Source of the DNA: Fen-1364 sp049515135
GTDB lineage: Bacteria > Spirochaetota > Spirochaetia > SZUA-6 > Fen-1364
Assembly (NCBI GenBank): GCA_049515135.1
Contig: JBEKUJ010000014.1
Location: 62,001-126,000 of the forward strand
Direction of reading: 5' to 3'
Length of the DNA stretch: 64,000 nt
Made by a program: the position numbers and the translations under genes. A model generated the notes under the pieces. That model saw only the letters and a list, made by a program, of their open reading frames with translations, made no database searches and was not told the DNA's origin. Positions 17,665 to 26,449 of this stretch are shown here, one piece after another; position 1 is the first letter of the stretch; every line of letters starts with the position of its first letter.

Positions 17665-18852
17665 TTATGCCGGGCGCGCGCGGCGCGTCGTGCGGATGAT
17701 AAGGGCCGCTATGCCCACCAGGACGACTGCGAGCCCCAGATAAAACCAGAACCCGCCGCGGATGCCCATGGTCTGGGCAAGCACCGCCATCAGGAACGGG
17801 AAGGTAAAAGACCCTATCCCCCCGCCCGTGGTCACGGCTCCAACCGCCATGCCTGTCCTGTGATACCGGCCCACGATGGCAAGGGACAACGGATAGATGC
17901 CGGAGAAGCCGACGCCGGTCAGGAAAACCGCCGCGGCGACCGCCCACGTCGATCTCAGGACCAGGATCAGGCCGATTGCAGCAGCGGACAGGGCAGCCAG
18001 GCCGAGCACGACGTATTCCTGGCGGGAGCCCCGGTATGCCACTGACAGCGTGAAGCGTCCCGCGAGCATCCCCGCCCAGAAGATGGAAACCGCAATCGCC
18101 CCGCTGAACTGCGATGCGCGGAGCGCCCGCACGAAATACTCCGATATCCACGTGGAAATGCCCAGCTCGGCCCCCACATACAGGAGGAGAAAAAACGTGG
18201 TCAGAAGAACGAGGGGCTGCATGACGAGCCTCCTGCCGCCGTCATGCGCGAGCTCCTCCAGGTGAAGGCGGGGGAAGCGGGAGATCCCGAACAGGACGCC
18301 CATCAGGCCAAGGACAACGGCAGTTGCCCAGAAGACTCCCAGTCCGCCGCGTCCTATTCCGAGGAGAAACCCCACGGAGGCAGGGCCGACGACTCCTCCG
18401 ATGCAGAAGGCCGCATGGAGGAGGTTCAGGAGCCGGCTCTGACCCTTGCGCTCCATGTGGATCACTTCGAGATTCGTGACAACTTCGATAGCGCCCTGGC
18501 ACAGTCCGATGCAGAAGTTCAACCCCAGGTTCAGCCAGGGGGAAGGCCAGCGGAGGAACAGGGACATGCTCACAGCGCCCAGCGCAAGGCCGATGACAAG
18601 CACTCTCTTCGGGCCGACTCTTTGAACCAGCATGCCGCACGCAAACGTGGAGACAAAGTACCCCACGGCGTTCGCGGCAAGCACCGCACCGGCCATCGTG
18701 TATGACCAGTGAAAGACACTGATGACGTGCGGGAGGGCCGCGCCAATGATGGTGAAAACCGCGCCGAATGTCGCAAATCCAAGGAGGAAAAGAAAATACA
18801 GGCGCCTTGTGTGTGGATCAGGGATGTCTATCATGATGATGCTTTGCCCCAT
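17665..18852 (-). CDS. MFS transporter
   Basis: A 395-residue 12-helix major facilitator. Features include the loop GMLVQRVGPKRVLVIG after TM2, the conserved NLLHAAFCIGGVVGPASVG of TM5 seen in sugar-type (FucP/FucI-like) MFS proteins, a hydrophilic central loop SRFPRLHLEELAHDGGRR, and GAVTTGGGIGSFTFPFLMAVL in TM11. The substrate is not evident, though a sugar or sugar-related compound is plausible. ATG 18852 (MGQSIIMIDIPD) is chosen, and the in-frame ATG at 18834 is an alternative. It is divergent from the arabinofuranoside operon across a 180-bp gap. Confidence 0.83.
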   Translation of the reverse strand: MGQSIIMIDIPDPHTRRLYFLFLLGFATFGAVFTIIGAALPHVISVFHWSYTMAGAVLAANAVGYFVSTFACGMLVQRVGPKRVLVIGLALGAVSMSLFLRWPSPWLNLGLNFCIGLCQGAIEVVTNLEVIHMERKGQSRLLNLLHAAFCIGGVVGPASVGFLLGIGRGGLGVFWATAVVLGLMGVLFGISRFPRLHLEELAHDGGRRLVMQPLVLLTTFFLLLYVGAELGISTWISEYFVRALRASQFSGAIAVSIFWAGMLAGRFTLSVAYRGSRQEYVVLGLAALSAAAIGLILVLRSTWAVAAAVFLTGVGFSGIYPLSLAIVGRYHRTGMAVGAVTTGGGIGSFTFPFLMAVLAQTMGIRGGFWFYLGLAVVLVGIAALIIRTTRRARPA

Positions 18853-18964
18853 GGTTGCAGACCAGCGTTTCCCGGTCAAGGGAGCCAGGAGCCCGGGCTC
18901 TTCTCCCGGAAAGCCGGTGGACAAGGTCGGTATTATCCCTCTTTTATGCAGAAAATGTTCCTTG

Positions 18965-18991
18965 AAGATGCCCCTTTTCTGATGGCATCTT
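18965..18991. repeat. 8-bp perfect inverted repeat in the divergent control region
   Basis: AAGATGCC (18965-18972) and GGCATCTT (18984-18991) are separated by 11 bp between the divergent MFS and sugar-binding-protein genes. The next bases are not T-rich, so an operator or 5' leader hairpin is likelier than a terminator. One of the two AraC proteins encoded downstream could bind here. Confidence 0.45.
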
Positions 18992-19032
18992 GAAACTTGG
19001 ATATCCATTCTATTTCAAGGAGGGTTGAGGGC

Positions 19033-20343
19033 ATGAAGCGATCAATCGGAATGACTGTCGCGCTCCTGGTTGTGCTTTTTACCCCGCTTGCGATCTGGGC
19101 CCAGACCACTGTGAATCTCTGGGACTTCCTGAGCGGCGGAGACGGGGTGCGATGGAAGGCGATCATCAATGAGTTCAACACAGGCCAGAGCGACATCAAC
19201 GTCCAGGGCACCACCCTGACATGGGGGGACCCGTTCTACACCAAGGTGCATACAGCAGTCGTTGCGGGGGAAACCCCTGATGTCATGACGTACCATCTCT
19301 CGCACTTCCCGGCGGGGATCCAGGCAGGGGATCTGCGTCCCATCACCGAAGCCGAGCTGAAGACCGTCGATCTTTCCTACAAGGACTTCAATCCGGTCCT
19401 CGTGGATACCTCCCTGGCCATCAGCAAAGCGTACGGAACCGAGGGGGTCCTTTACGGAATTCCTCTGGACACGCACACTTCCATCATATATTTCAACGCG
19501 AACATCCTGAGGAAAGCCGGCCTCTTGGGCGCCAACGGCCGTCCCCTGGCCTCGGCGTTCACGGGAATGGCGAACTTCACGCGGTCCCTGCAAAAGATCA
19601 AGAGCAGCACGGGAATGCTCCCCCTGGCAATGTCCTCTGCCAATGACCCGGCGACTGTCTGGCGCATGTGGAGCACGCTCTTCTACCAGCAGGGCGGGAA
19701 CCTGGCAAGCGGAGGCAACATAATGCTTGATCAGGTGGACACCCTTGGGAAGACCGCTCTCCAGGTGATGACTGACTGGACCACCAAGGGATTGATCCCC
19801 GCGAATGCGGCTTACCCAGACGCGATTGCGCTCTTCAGCTCGGGCAAGGCCGCCTTCATGGTCAACGGCAACTGGGAAGTCCCGACAATGGTCGACCTGG
19901 AAAAGTCCGGCAAGCTTCCCTTCAAGTTCGGCGTCATGGCTTTCCCGAAGCTCTATGCGAATCAGCAGACGTGGGCTGATTCCCACAACATCGCCATCCC
20001 GAACAATACCAAGACCCCGATTTCCGACGACATGGTTCACGCCGTACTGACCTTCGTGGCGTTCGTGGAGAAGCATGCGGACGAGTGGGCCAGCGGCGGC
20101 CACCTGCCGGCGTACCTGCCGGTCCTGAACGGGCCGACCCTTGCAAAGCTCTACCCTGTGAACCAGTATGCGGCGCAGGCTGCCAAGGACGTTCGCCTTG
20201 AGCCGGTGAACCCCATCTTCGGGGTCGGCGCCCCGACCTATGACGCTGCGGGCAACTTCCTGTCTCCTGCCCTGCTTGGAAACCTTACGGTGGCGGATGC
20301 CATCCAGAAGTTCAAGGACGACTTGCAGAGCCTTTCGCAGTAG
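19033..20343 (+). CDS. sugar ABC transporter substrate-binding protein (family 1, CUT1 type)
   Basis: A 436-residue extracytoplasmic binding protein. The signal peptide MKRSIGMTVALLVVLFTPLAIWA is followed by a probable cleavage before Q, and the mature protein begins TTVNLWDFLSGGDGVRW. Typical cluster-1 features are GETPDVMTYHLSHFPAGIQ, YGIPLDTHTSIIYFN, and AAFMVNGNWEVPTM. There is no lipobox Cys. ATG 19033 is preceded by AAGGAGGG, which decides the start over an ATG at 18997. It is the first gene of the arabinofuranoside operon, so arabinofuranosyl oligosaccharides are the inferred ligand. A hairpin separates it from the permeases. Confidence 0.92.
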   Translation: MKRSIGMTVALLVVLFTPLAIWAQTTVNLWDFLSGGDGVRWKAIINEFNTGQSDINVQGTTLTWGDPFYTKVHTAVVAGETPDVMTYHLSHFPAGIQAGDLRPITEAELKTVDLSYKDFNPVLVDTSLAISKAYGTEGVLYGIPLDTHTSIIYFNANILRKAGLLGANGRPLASAFTGMANFTRSLQKIKSSTGMLPLAMSSANDPATVWRMWSTLFYQQGGNLASGGNIMLDQVDTLGKTALQVMTDWTTKGLIPANAAYPDAIALFSSGKAAFMVNGNWEVPTMVDLEKSGKLPFKFGVMAFPKLYANQQTWADSHNIAIPNNTKTPISDDMVHAVLTFVAFVEKHADEWASGGHLPAYLPVLNGPTLAKLYPVNQYAAQAAKDVRLEPVNPIFGVGAPTYDAAGNFLSPALLGNLTVADAIQKFKDDLQSLSQ

Positions 20344-20359
20344 CAGTAGTCTGGCATCA

Positions 20360-20385
20360 AGGCCCCGCGGAGTCCCACGGGGCCT
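20360..20385 (+). terminator. intercistronic hairpin after the sugar-binding-protein gene
   Basis: AGGCCCCG (20360-20367) pairs perfectly with CGGGGCCT (20378-20385) across a 10-nt loop and is followed by GTTCTTT. Its place between binding-protein and permease genes fits partial termination or mRNA stabilisation that keeps binding protein in excess. Confidence 0.6.
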
Positions 20386-20405
20386 GTTCTTTCCCAGGGG
20401 GTGAC

Positions 20406-21326
20406 ATGAGCAGTGCGGTCATCGACCAGGCCGGCGCCAAGGCATCGGCTATCAGGCTTCGCCGCAGGCCCAGGAAGACGCCGTGGGCCACGGTCCTCCT
20501 GTTGGTTCTCCCGTTCTTTGCCGTGTATTGCGCTTTCCTCATCTACCCGACTGTGCGCGTGGTCACGCTCAGCTTCACCAACGCGGATATCGCCGGCAGG
20601 GGCCACTTCATTGGCACGGCAAACTATGTCCGTCTCTGGAAAGATTCGCTGTTCTGGTCCTCCCTGTGGCACACCGTTTATTTCATCATTCTCACGGTTG
20701 TGCCGAACACGGCTGCGGGGCTTGGGTTCGCGCTCATGATCATGCGGCTGCGTCGCCTGCGCGGCCTGGTGATGGCGCTCATGTTCCTGCCCTACATTCT
20801 CCCTGTCAGCGTGGTAACGCAGATCTGGAACTGGTTCCTCAGCGGGTCGTACGGGATCATCAACTTCGTCTTTCGAATGAAGATCAACTGGTTCCAGGAC
20901 CCCGTCTGGGCCATGCCCGCCGTGGCGTTCGTGACGATCTGGTGGACGGTGGGTTTCAACATTCTCATGTTCATTGCTGGGCTCCAGGCCATCCCGAGCG
21001 AATACTACGAGGCGGCTTCGCTGGACGGCGCCCATAAGGGCTTTCAGGTCTTTCGCTACTTCACCTGGCCGCTCATCTGGCCGGTCACCTCCTTGGTGCT
21101 GGTCCTGCAGCTGATCCTGCAGTGGCAGATCTTCAACCAGGTGTACCTCCTGACCAACGGCGGGCCGTTCAACTCCACCATCGTGGTCCTGATGCACATG
21201 TACATTCAGGCCTTTACGCGCTACCGGGGCGGATATGCCGCAACGATATCTATCGCGCTTTTCGTTCTGATCCTCTTCACGTCTCTGCTGCAGCTGCGTC
21301 TCCTTCGTTTCCGGAGGGTCGAATGA
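20406..21326 (+). CDS. sugar ABC transporter permease (MalF-like)
   Basis: A 306-residue inner-membrane permease with about six transmembrane helices. The EAA loop, which docks the ATPase, reads YYEAASLDGAHKGFQVFRYFTWPLIWP near residues 200-225. It forms the channel with the next gene product. The start MSSAVIDQAGAKASA has a GGGGGTGAC ribosome-binding region 5 bp upstream. No dedicated ATPase gene is in the operon, as is common for CUT1 systems that share an MsmX/UgpC-type ATPase encoded elsewhere. Confidence 0.92.
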   Translation: MSSAVIDQAGAKASAIRLRRRPRKTPWATVLLLVLPFFAVYCAFLIYPTVRVVTLSFTNADIAGRGHFIGTANYVRLWKDSLFWSSLWHTVYFIILTVVPNTAAGLGFALMIMRLRRLRGLVMALMFLPYILPVSVVTQIWNWFLSGSYGIINFVFRMKINWFQDPVWAMPAVAFVTIWWTVGFNILMFIAGLQAIPSEYYEAASLDGAHKGFQVFRYFTWPLIWPVTSLVLVLQLILQWQIFNQVYLLTNGGPFNSTIVVLMHMYIQAFTRYRGGYAATISIALFVLILFTSLLQLRLLRFRRVE

Positions 21327-22153
21327 ACGTCCGACGAGTTTCCATCCCTTCCATTTTTGTCACGGTCTTTTCCATGGCGTTAGCCCTGATATGGATCTTT
21401 CCCATGTATTGGGCGCTCAACACTTCGCTGACGGTGGACACCAAGACCGTCCAGATCCCGCCGTCGTGGTTCCCAATGCCCATGGTCCTCGACGGGTACA
21501 ACTTCGTGATCAAGAACACCATGATCATCCGCTGGTATTTCAACAGCGTGGTCAACTCCCTGGCAATCACGGTTGCCGTGCTTCTTCTGACGGTGATGTG
21601 CGCGTACGCATTGTCGCAGATAAAGTTCCGGGGGAGCAGGTTCCTCTTCGTGGCCATCCTTGCCGGCTTCATGATTCCGGGGGCAACGAACGTCGTACCG
21701 CTTTTCATGTTCATGAACCAGCTCGGGCTCGTGAACAGCTATTTCGGCGTCATCCTGCCCCAGCTCGTTTCGCCACTGGCAGTGGTGATATACAAGCAGT
21801 TCTTCGACCAGATGCCCCAGGAGCTCTCCGATGCTGCTCACATGGACGGGGCAGGCGAGATGCGGATCCTCTTCCGGCTGTTCCTTCCGTTGAACTGGGG
21901 GATCACCTGGGCGCTTGCCATCATCCTGTTTATTGGATCGTGGAACAACTTTTTCTGGCCCTACATAGTCATCAACTCCACGCCGATGATGACCATCCCC
22001 ATCGGCATTACCCAGGTGCAATCCTGGTACGGCATCGCGTACTCCCGTGTGATGGCTTCCGCGGTGCTGGCTGCCCTCCCCACAATAATCCTCTACCTGA
22101 TTTTCCAGAGGCGCGTGGCGGAGGGAGTGGCTATCACATCGGGAATAAAATAA
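21323..22153 (+). CDS. sugar ABC transporter permease (MalG-like)
   Basis: A 276-residue partner permease with six membrane segments. Its EAA motif is ELSDAAHMDGAGEMRILFRLFLPL near residues 165-190, and it ends with the typical QRRVAEGVAITSGIK tail of CUT1 MalG-like proteins. ATG 21323 overlaps the stop of the MalF-like gene (ATGA), so an upstream extension of the frame is rejected. Together with the preceding two genes it imports the inferred arabinofuranosyl substrate. Confidence 0.93.
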   Translation: MNVRRVSIPSIFVTVFSMALALIWIFPMYWALNTSLTVDTKTVQIPPSWFPMPMVLDGYNFVIKNTMIIRWYFNSVVNSLAITVAVLLLTVMCAYALSQIKFRGSRFLFVAILAGFMIPGATNVVPLFMFMNQLGLVNSYFGVILPQLVSPLAVVIYKQFFDQMPQELSDAAHMDGAGEMRILFRLFLPLNWGITWALAIILFIGSWNNFFWPYIVINSTPMMTIPIGITQVQSWYGIAYSRVMASAVLAALPTIILYLIFQRRVAEGVAITSGIK

Positions 22154-22168
22154 GGAAGGGGAGAGGGA

Positions 22169-23683
22169 ATGGCGGACGCAAAGACTGCGACGATGATCGT
22201 GGACAAGGATTTCGTGATCTCGGACGTGGACCCGAGGCTCTACGGGTCCTTCGTGGAGCACCTGGGGCGGTGCGTGTACGGCGGGATCTACGAAAAGGGC
22301 CACCCCACGGCGGACGAGGACGGATTTCGCCGCGACGTGCTGGACCTGGTGAAGGAGCTTCAGATCCCGATTGTCCGCTACCCCGGGGGAAACTTCGTCT
22401 CGGGGTACAACTGGGAAGACGGCGTGGGTCCGGTGGAGAAGAGGCCGCGCAAGCTGGATCTTGCCTGGCGGACCGTGGAGCCGAACTGGGTGGGCGTGAA
22501 CGAGTTTGCCCGGTGGGCAGCCAAGGCAGGGACCGCCGTGAACATGTCCGTCAATCTGGGAACGCGGGGCCCCGACGAAGCGCGGGCCCTGGTGGAATAC
22601 TGCAACCACCCCTCGGGCTCGTACTGGAGCGACATGCGCGTGTCGCACGGGCAGAAGGAGCCTCACAACATAAAGGTATGGTGCCTGGGCAACGAGATGG
22701 ACGGTCCGTGGCAGATCTGCCACAAGACGGGTGCCGAGTACGGACGGATCGCCCAGGAAACGGCGAAGGTGATGCGCTGGGTCGATCCCGGCATAGAGCT
22801 GGTGGCATGCGGCAGCTCATTCCCCAAGATGTCCACGTTCCCAGATTATGACGCGACGGTGCTTGACCACGTGTACGAGCATGTGAACTACATTTCGCTT
22901 CACAGCTATTACGGAAACCAGGAGAACGACACGGCCAATTTCCTTGCAAAGTCGCTGGAGATGGACTCCTACATCAGGAGCGTCATTGCGACGTGCGACC
23001 TCACGCGCGCCAGAAAGCGCAGCAAAAAGACCGTGAACCTGTCCTTCGACGAATGGAACGTGTGGTATCACTCACACGAGGCGGACCGCAAGATCGTCCC
23101 GTGGGGCTTTGCCCCTTCCCAGGTCGAGGACACTTACACTTTCGAGGATGCTCTCCTTGTGGGCTGCCTTCTCATCACGCTGCTGAAGCACGCTGACCGG
23201 GTCAAGGTGGCCTGCATCGCGCAGCTGGTGAACGTGATCGCGCCCATCATGACCGCCACCGGCGGTCCCGCGTGGCGGCAGACCACCTTTTATCCGTTCC
23301 TTCACGCCTCCCGCTACGGCAGGGGCGCAGCCCTGCAGACCATCGTGCACTCGCCGAAGTACGACAGCAGGGATTTCACCGAGGTGCCTCTTGTTGAGGC
23401 GACCGCAGTGCACGACGAGGAGCGGGGAGAGCTGAGCATCTTTGCGGTGAATCGGGACCAGAAAGAGGAGCTTGCGCTTTCGTGCGACCTGCGGAGCTTC
23501 GAGGCCTTTGCCGGCGTCACCCATACAGTGCTGGACTCCCGGGACCCGAAGGCAGTCAATACGCGCGATGCGCAGAACGTGAAGCCGCGGGAGGCCAGCG
23601 GCGCGAAACTGGAGAAGGGACGCCTCAGCGTGAGGCTGCCGGCGCTTTCATGGAACGTTCTTCGCCTGTCGACCCGCGGATGA
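22169..23683 (+). CDS. GH51 alpha-L-arabinofuranosidase
   Basis: A 504-residue retaining glycosidase of family GH51 that releases terminal alpha-L-arabinofuranose from arabino-oligosaccharides. The opening ISDVDPRLYGSFVEHLGRCVYGGIY is diagnostic. The predicted acid/base Glu is E176 in CLGNEMDGPWQ and the nucleophile is E295 in SFDEWNVWYH. No signal peptide is present, so it acts in the cytoplasm on imported oligosaccharides, consistent with the ABC genes just upstream. GGAAGGGGAGAGG gives a strong ribosome-binding site. The stop overlaps the ATG of the GH127 gene. Confidence 0.95.
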   Translation: MADAKTATMIVDKDFVISDVDPRLYGSFVEHLGRCVYGGIYEKGHPTADEDGFRRDVLDLVKELQIPIVRYPGGNFVSGYNWEDGVGPVEKRPRKLDLAWRTVEPNWVGVNEFARWAAKAGTAVNMSVNLGTRGPDEARALVEYCNHPSGSYWSDMRVSHGQKEPHNIKVWCLGNEMDGPWQICHKTGAEYGRIAQETAKVMRWVDPGIELVACGSSFPKMSTFPDYDATVLDHVYEHVNYISLHSYYGNQENDTANFLAKSLEMDSYIRSVIATCDLTRARKRSKKTVNLSFDEWNVWYHSHEADRKIVPWGFAPSQVEDTYTFEDALLVGCLLITLLKHADRVKVACIAQLVNVIAPIMTATGGPAWRQTTFYPFLHASRYGRGAALQTIVHSPKYDSRDFTEVPLVEATAVHDEERGELSIFAVNRDQKEELALSCDLRSFEAFAGVTHTVLDSRDPKAVNTRDAQNVKPREASGAKLEKGRLSVRLPALSWNVLRLSTRG

Positions 23684-25593
23684 ATTACCTGCGGGCCTCG
23701 ATCGAGGGCGGATTCTGGAAACACTTCCGGGACCTCGTACGGGAGAAAACCATTCCCTACCAATGGATGGCTCTGAACGATGAGATCCGGGGAGCGCCGA
23801 GGAGCCATTCCCTGGAAAACTTCCGCATTGCCGCGGGCCGCAGCACGGGCCAGTACGACGGAATGGTTTTTCAGGACAGCGACCTCTACAAGTGGCTGGA
23901 GGCCGCAGGCCACCTGCTGCACGACGAAGCTCCCGGGAACCCCGGGATACGGCAGAGGGTGGAGCAGGCCATCGACCTGATTGCCGCCGCGCAGCAGCCC
24001 GATGGCTATCTCAACACGTACTTCACCGTGAAGCAGCCGGGGGGGAAGTGGAAAAATCTGAGGGAGGCGCACGAGCTGTACTGCGTCGGCCACTTCATCG
24101 AGGCCAGCGTGGCAGTGCACCGAAGCACGGGTGACACAAAGATCCTGGAGGTGGCCCGCCGGCTGGCAGACCTCGTGGATTCGCGCTTCGGGACCGGCAG
24201 CGGGAAATCCCGGGGGTACTGCGGGCATGAGGAGGTGGAGCTTGCGCTCGTGAAGCTCTACCGGCTCACCGGGGAAAAACGCTACCTGGCGCTTGCCCGG
24301 TACTTCATTGACGAAAGGGGACGGCAGCCCAACTACTTCGAGCAGGAGGCAAAATCTCCTGATTTTGTTCCCATTTTCGGGATCCACGACCTTGACTACT
24401 GCCAGGCCAGGGTGCCTGTCCGGGAGCTCGGTGAGGCATCGGGGCACGCGGTGCGCGCGATGTACCTGTGCACCGCGATGGCCGACATCGCTCTGGAGAC
24501 CGGAGACCAGGAGTTGGGCAGGGCATGCGACCGGCTGTGGGAGAGCGCCTCCTTGCGCAGGATGTACGTGACGGGCGGCATCGGCTCCTCAGCGCGCAAT
24601 GAGGCGTTCAGCGCGGACTTCGACCTTCCCAACGACACAGCGTACGCGGAGACCTGCGCCGCCATCGGGCTCTTCATTTTCTCAAACAGGATGGCAGCGC
24701 TTCGTCACGATTCACGCTACGCGGACGTCATGGAACGCGCTCTGTTCAACGGCATCCTCAGCGGCCTTGCGCTGGACGGCCAGAGCTACTTCTACGTCAA
24801 TCCCCTTTCTGTGCGGCCGGAGTTCTGCGAGAACAACCCCAGCCGACTTTTTGTGAAGTATCGCCGTCAGCCCTGGTACGGATGCGCCTGCTGCCCGCCG
24901 AACATCGCCCGGCTCCTGGCTTCCCTGGGGGAGTATGTCTACCATCTTGGCGAAGGCGCTCTGTATGTCGATCTTTTCCATGATGGCAGCATCTCCTTCG
25001 GACAGGTTGCCTTCCGGCAGCGCACCGACTACCCCTGGTCGGAGGAAGTCAGCTTCGAGTTCACGGCGGACGGCCCTGTCGAGCTGGATTTCGCCCTGCG
25101 CATCCCGTCCTGGTGCCGCGGGCCGTCCCTCTTTCTCAACGGTTCGCGCTATGACCTGGCGCGCGCGGTGGAAAAGGGGTACGCCCACATTCCAAGGCAG
25201 TGGCACAGGGGCGATCAGGTCCAGCTCATCCTGCGCATGCCGGCGCAGCGGGTTCACCCGGACCCGCGGGTGGAGGCGGACTACGGAAAAGTGGCTGTCC
25301 AGCGAGGGCCGGTGGTCTATTGCCTGGAACAGGCCGACAATGGCCCGTTCCTTCACACGGCCAGCCTTCCCCCCGGCGCCCGGCTGGAATGCGCCCGCCG
25401 CGATGACCTGCTGGGAGAAACGGTTGTCGTGAAAGGGCGTGGGCGCGCCTGGGACGGCAAGACCCCATCGTCCGGGCTCTACGGCCTGGACGGACGCGCG
25501 CCCGGGCTTGCGCCCAAGGATCTGCTCTTCATCCCCTACTACGCATGGGCCAACAGGCAGCCGGGGGAGATGACGGTATGGGTTCGGGAATGA
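23680..25593 (+). CDS. GH127 beta-L-arabinofuranosidase
   Basis: A 637-residue protein matching GH127 (DUF1680) enzymes, which use a zinc-bound cysteine nucleophile to cleave beta-L-arabinofuranosides. The zinc ligands are visible as E324 and C326 (AYAETCAAIG) and C404/C405 (GCACCPPN). The spacing is nearly identical to the characterised HypBA1 (E338, C340, C417, C418), with C404 the predicted nucleophile. GYCGHEEVELALVKLYRLTGEKRYL belongs to the alpha/alpha barrel. No signal peptide. ATG 23680 (MNYLRASIEGGFWK) overlaps the GH51 stop, so the longer upstream frame is rejected. Pairing with GH51 suggests mixed alpha/beta arabinofuranosyl substrates, as in plant arabinan or hydroxyproline-linked arabinosides. 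Confidence 0.94.
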   Translation: MNYLRASIEGGFWKHFRDLVREKTIPYQWMALNDEIRGAPRSHSLENFRIAAGRSTGQYDGMVFQDSDLYKWLEAAGHLLHDEAPGNPGIRQRVEQAIDLIAAAQQPDGYLNTYFTVKQPGGKWKNLREAHELYCVGHFIEASVAVHRSTGDTKILEVARRLADLVDSRFGTGSGKSRGYCGHEEVELALVKLYRLTGEKRYLALARYFIDERGRQPNYFEQEAKSPDFVPIFGIHDLDYCQARVPVRELGEASGHAVRAMYLCTAMADIALETGDQELGRACDRLWESASLRRMYVTGGIGSSARNEAFSADFDLPNDTAYAETCAAIGLFIFSNRMAALRHDSRYADVMERALFNGILSGLALDGQSYFYVNPLSVRPEFCENNPSRLFVKYRRQPWYGCACCPPNIARLLASLGEYVYHLGEGALYVDLFHDGSISFGQVAFRQRTDYPWSEEVSFEFTADGPVELDFALRIPSWCRGPSLFLNGSRYDLARAVEKGYAHIPRQWHRGDQVQLILRMPAQRVHPDPRVEADYGKVAVQRGPVVYCLEQADNGPFLHTASLPPGARLECARRDDLLGETVVVKGRGRAWDGKTPSSGLYGLDGRAPGLAPKDLLFIPYYAWANRQPGEMTVWVRE

Positions 25594-26438
25594 AAAGCAT
25601 GGACCTGGGCCTGGCGCACACGCTGGAGCCCGCAGGCTCGCTGTTTGTCGCCACCGATTCCAGCGGGAGCCAGATGCTCAGGCTCAGCGATTCCTACCTC
25701 TTTGTCTTCATTGCCAGGGGCGAGGTCAGTGTTGCGGCGGACAGGTCAGAGATGCATCTCAGGGCGCGTGACGCCCTTCTCCTGCACCACAGCGCATCGC
25801 GCGCCATCGTGTTCCACTACGGAAGCGGGGCGGAGTTCTATGCCCTGAAATTCAAGGAGATTCAGCATGCCAGCAGGGGGACCAACCCTCCGCTTTTCAT
25901 TCCGGCCCAGGGGTCCGTATGCAGCCCGGAAAGGATCACCGATCTGCTGCGCCGTTACATCTCAGAGCAGAGGCGCCGCGGATCTACGCCGTGGGCGCTG
26001 TACAACCTTCTGGTCCTCATTCTGTGCGAGTTCTCTGCGGCGGCCGGCGGCTCGCTGGACGCCCGGCCGGTGAGCTCGGGGCTGGAGACCATAGCATCCA
26101 TGGTGGATGCCTACATTGCTGCGCACTACCGGGAGGCCATCAGCGCGATCGACGTCGCGCAGGAGCTTCGATACAGTCCGGGGTACCTGGAGCGGACGTA
26201 CCGCAGGGAAAGGGGCATCTCCGTCCGCAGCGCAATCCATCTGCGGCGAATCCGGGAGGCGCGCGCGCAGCTTCTCCTGCAGCGGGAGACTCGCGTGTCG
26301 GAGATCGCGGCCCAGTGCGGCTACGCAGACGTTGCGTATTTCCGCCGCGTCTTCAAGCGGACAACCAACATGACGCCGGTTTCCTTCCGCACCACCAACT
26401 CCGGGCGGCTCGTCGGCGACTTCACGCGCTCCGGCTGA
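25590..26438 (+). CDS. AraC-family transcriptional regulator (first of tandem pair)
   Basis: A 282-residue regulator. The N-terminal cupin-like ligand domain (about residues 10-110) is followed by two helix-turn-helix units in the last 100 residues. The first is AIDVAQELRYSPGYLERTYRRERG and the second contains VSEIAAQCGYADVAYFRRVFKR followed by TPVSFR. ATG 25590 overlaps the GH127 stop (ATGA), so it is co-translated with the enzymes. It probably senses an arabinose-containing sugar and acts on the operon promoter between 18.85 and 19.03 kb. Confidence 0.9.
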   Translation: MKSMDLGLAHTLEPAGSLFVATDSSGSQMLRLSDSYLFVFIARGEVSVAADRSEMHLRARDALLLHHSASRAIVFHYGSGAEFYALKFKEIQHASRGTNPPLFIPAQGSVCSPERITDLLRRYISEQRRRGSTPWALYNLLVLILCEFSAAAGGSLDARPVSSGLETIASMVDAYIAAHYREAISAIDVAQELRYSPGYLERTYRRERGISVRSAIHLRRIREARAQLLLQRETRVSEIAAQCGYADVAYFRRVFKRTTNMTPVSFRTTNSGRLVGDFTRSG

Positions 26439-26449
26439 CGGAGAAAGGC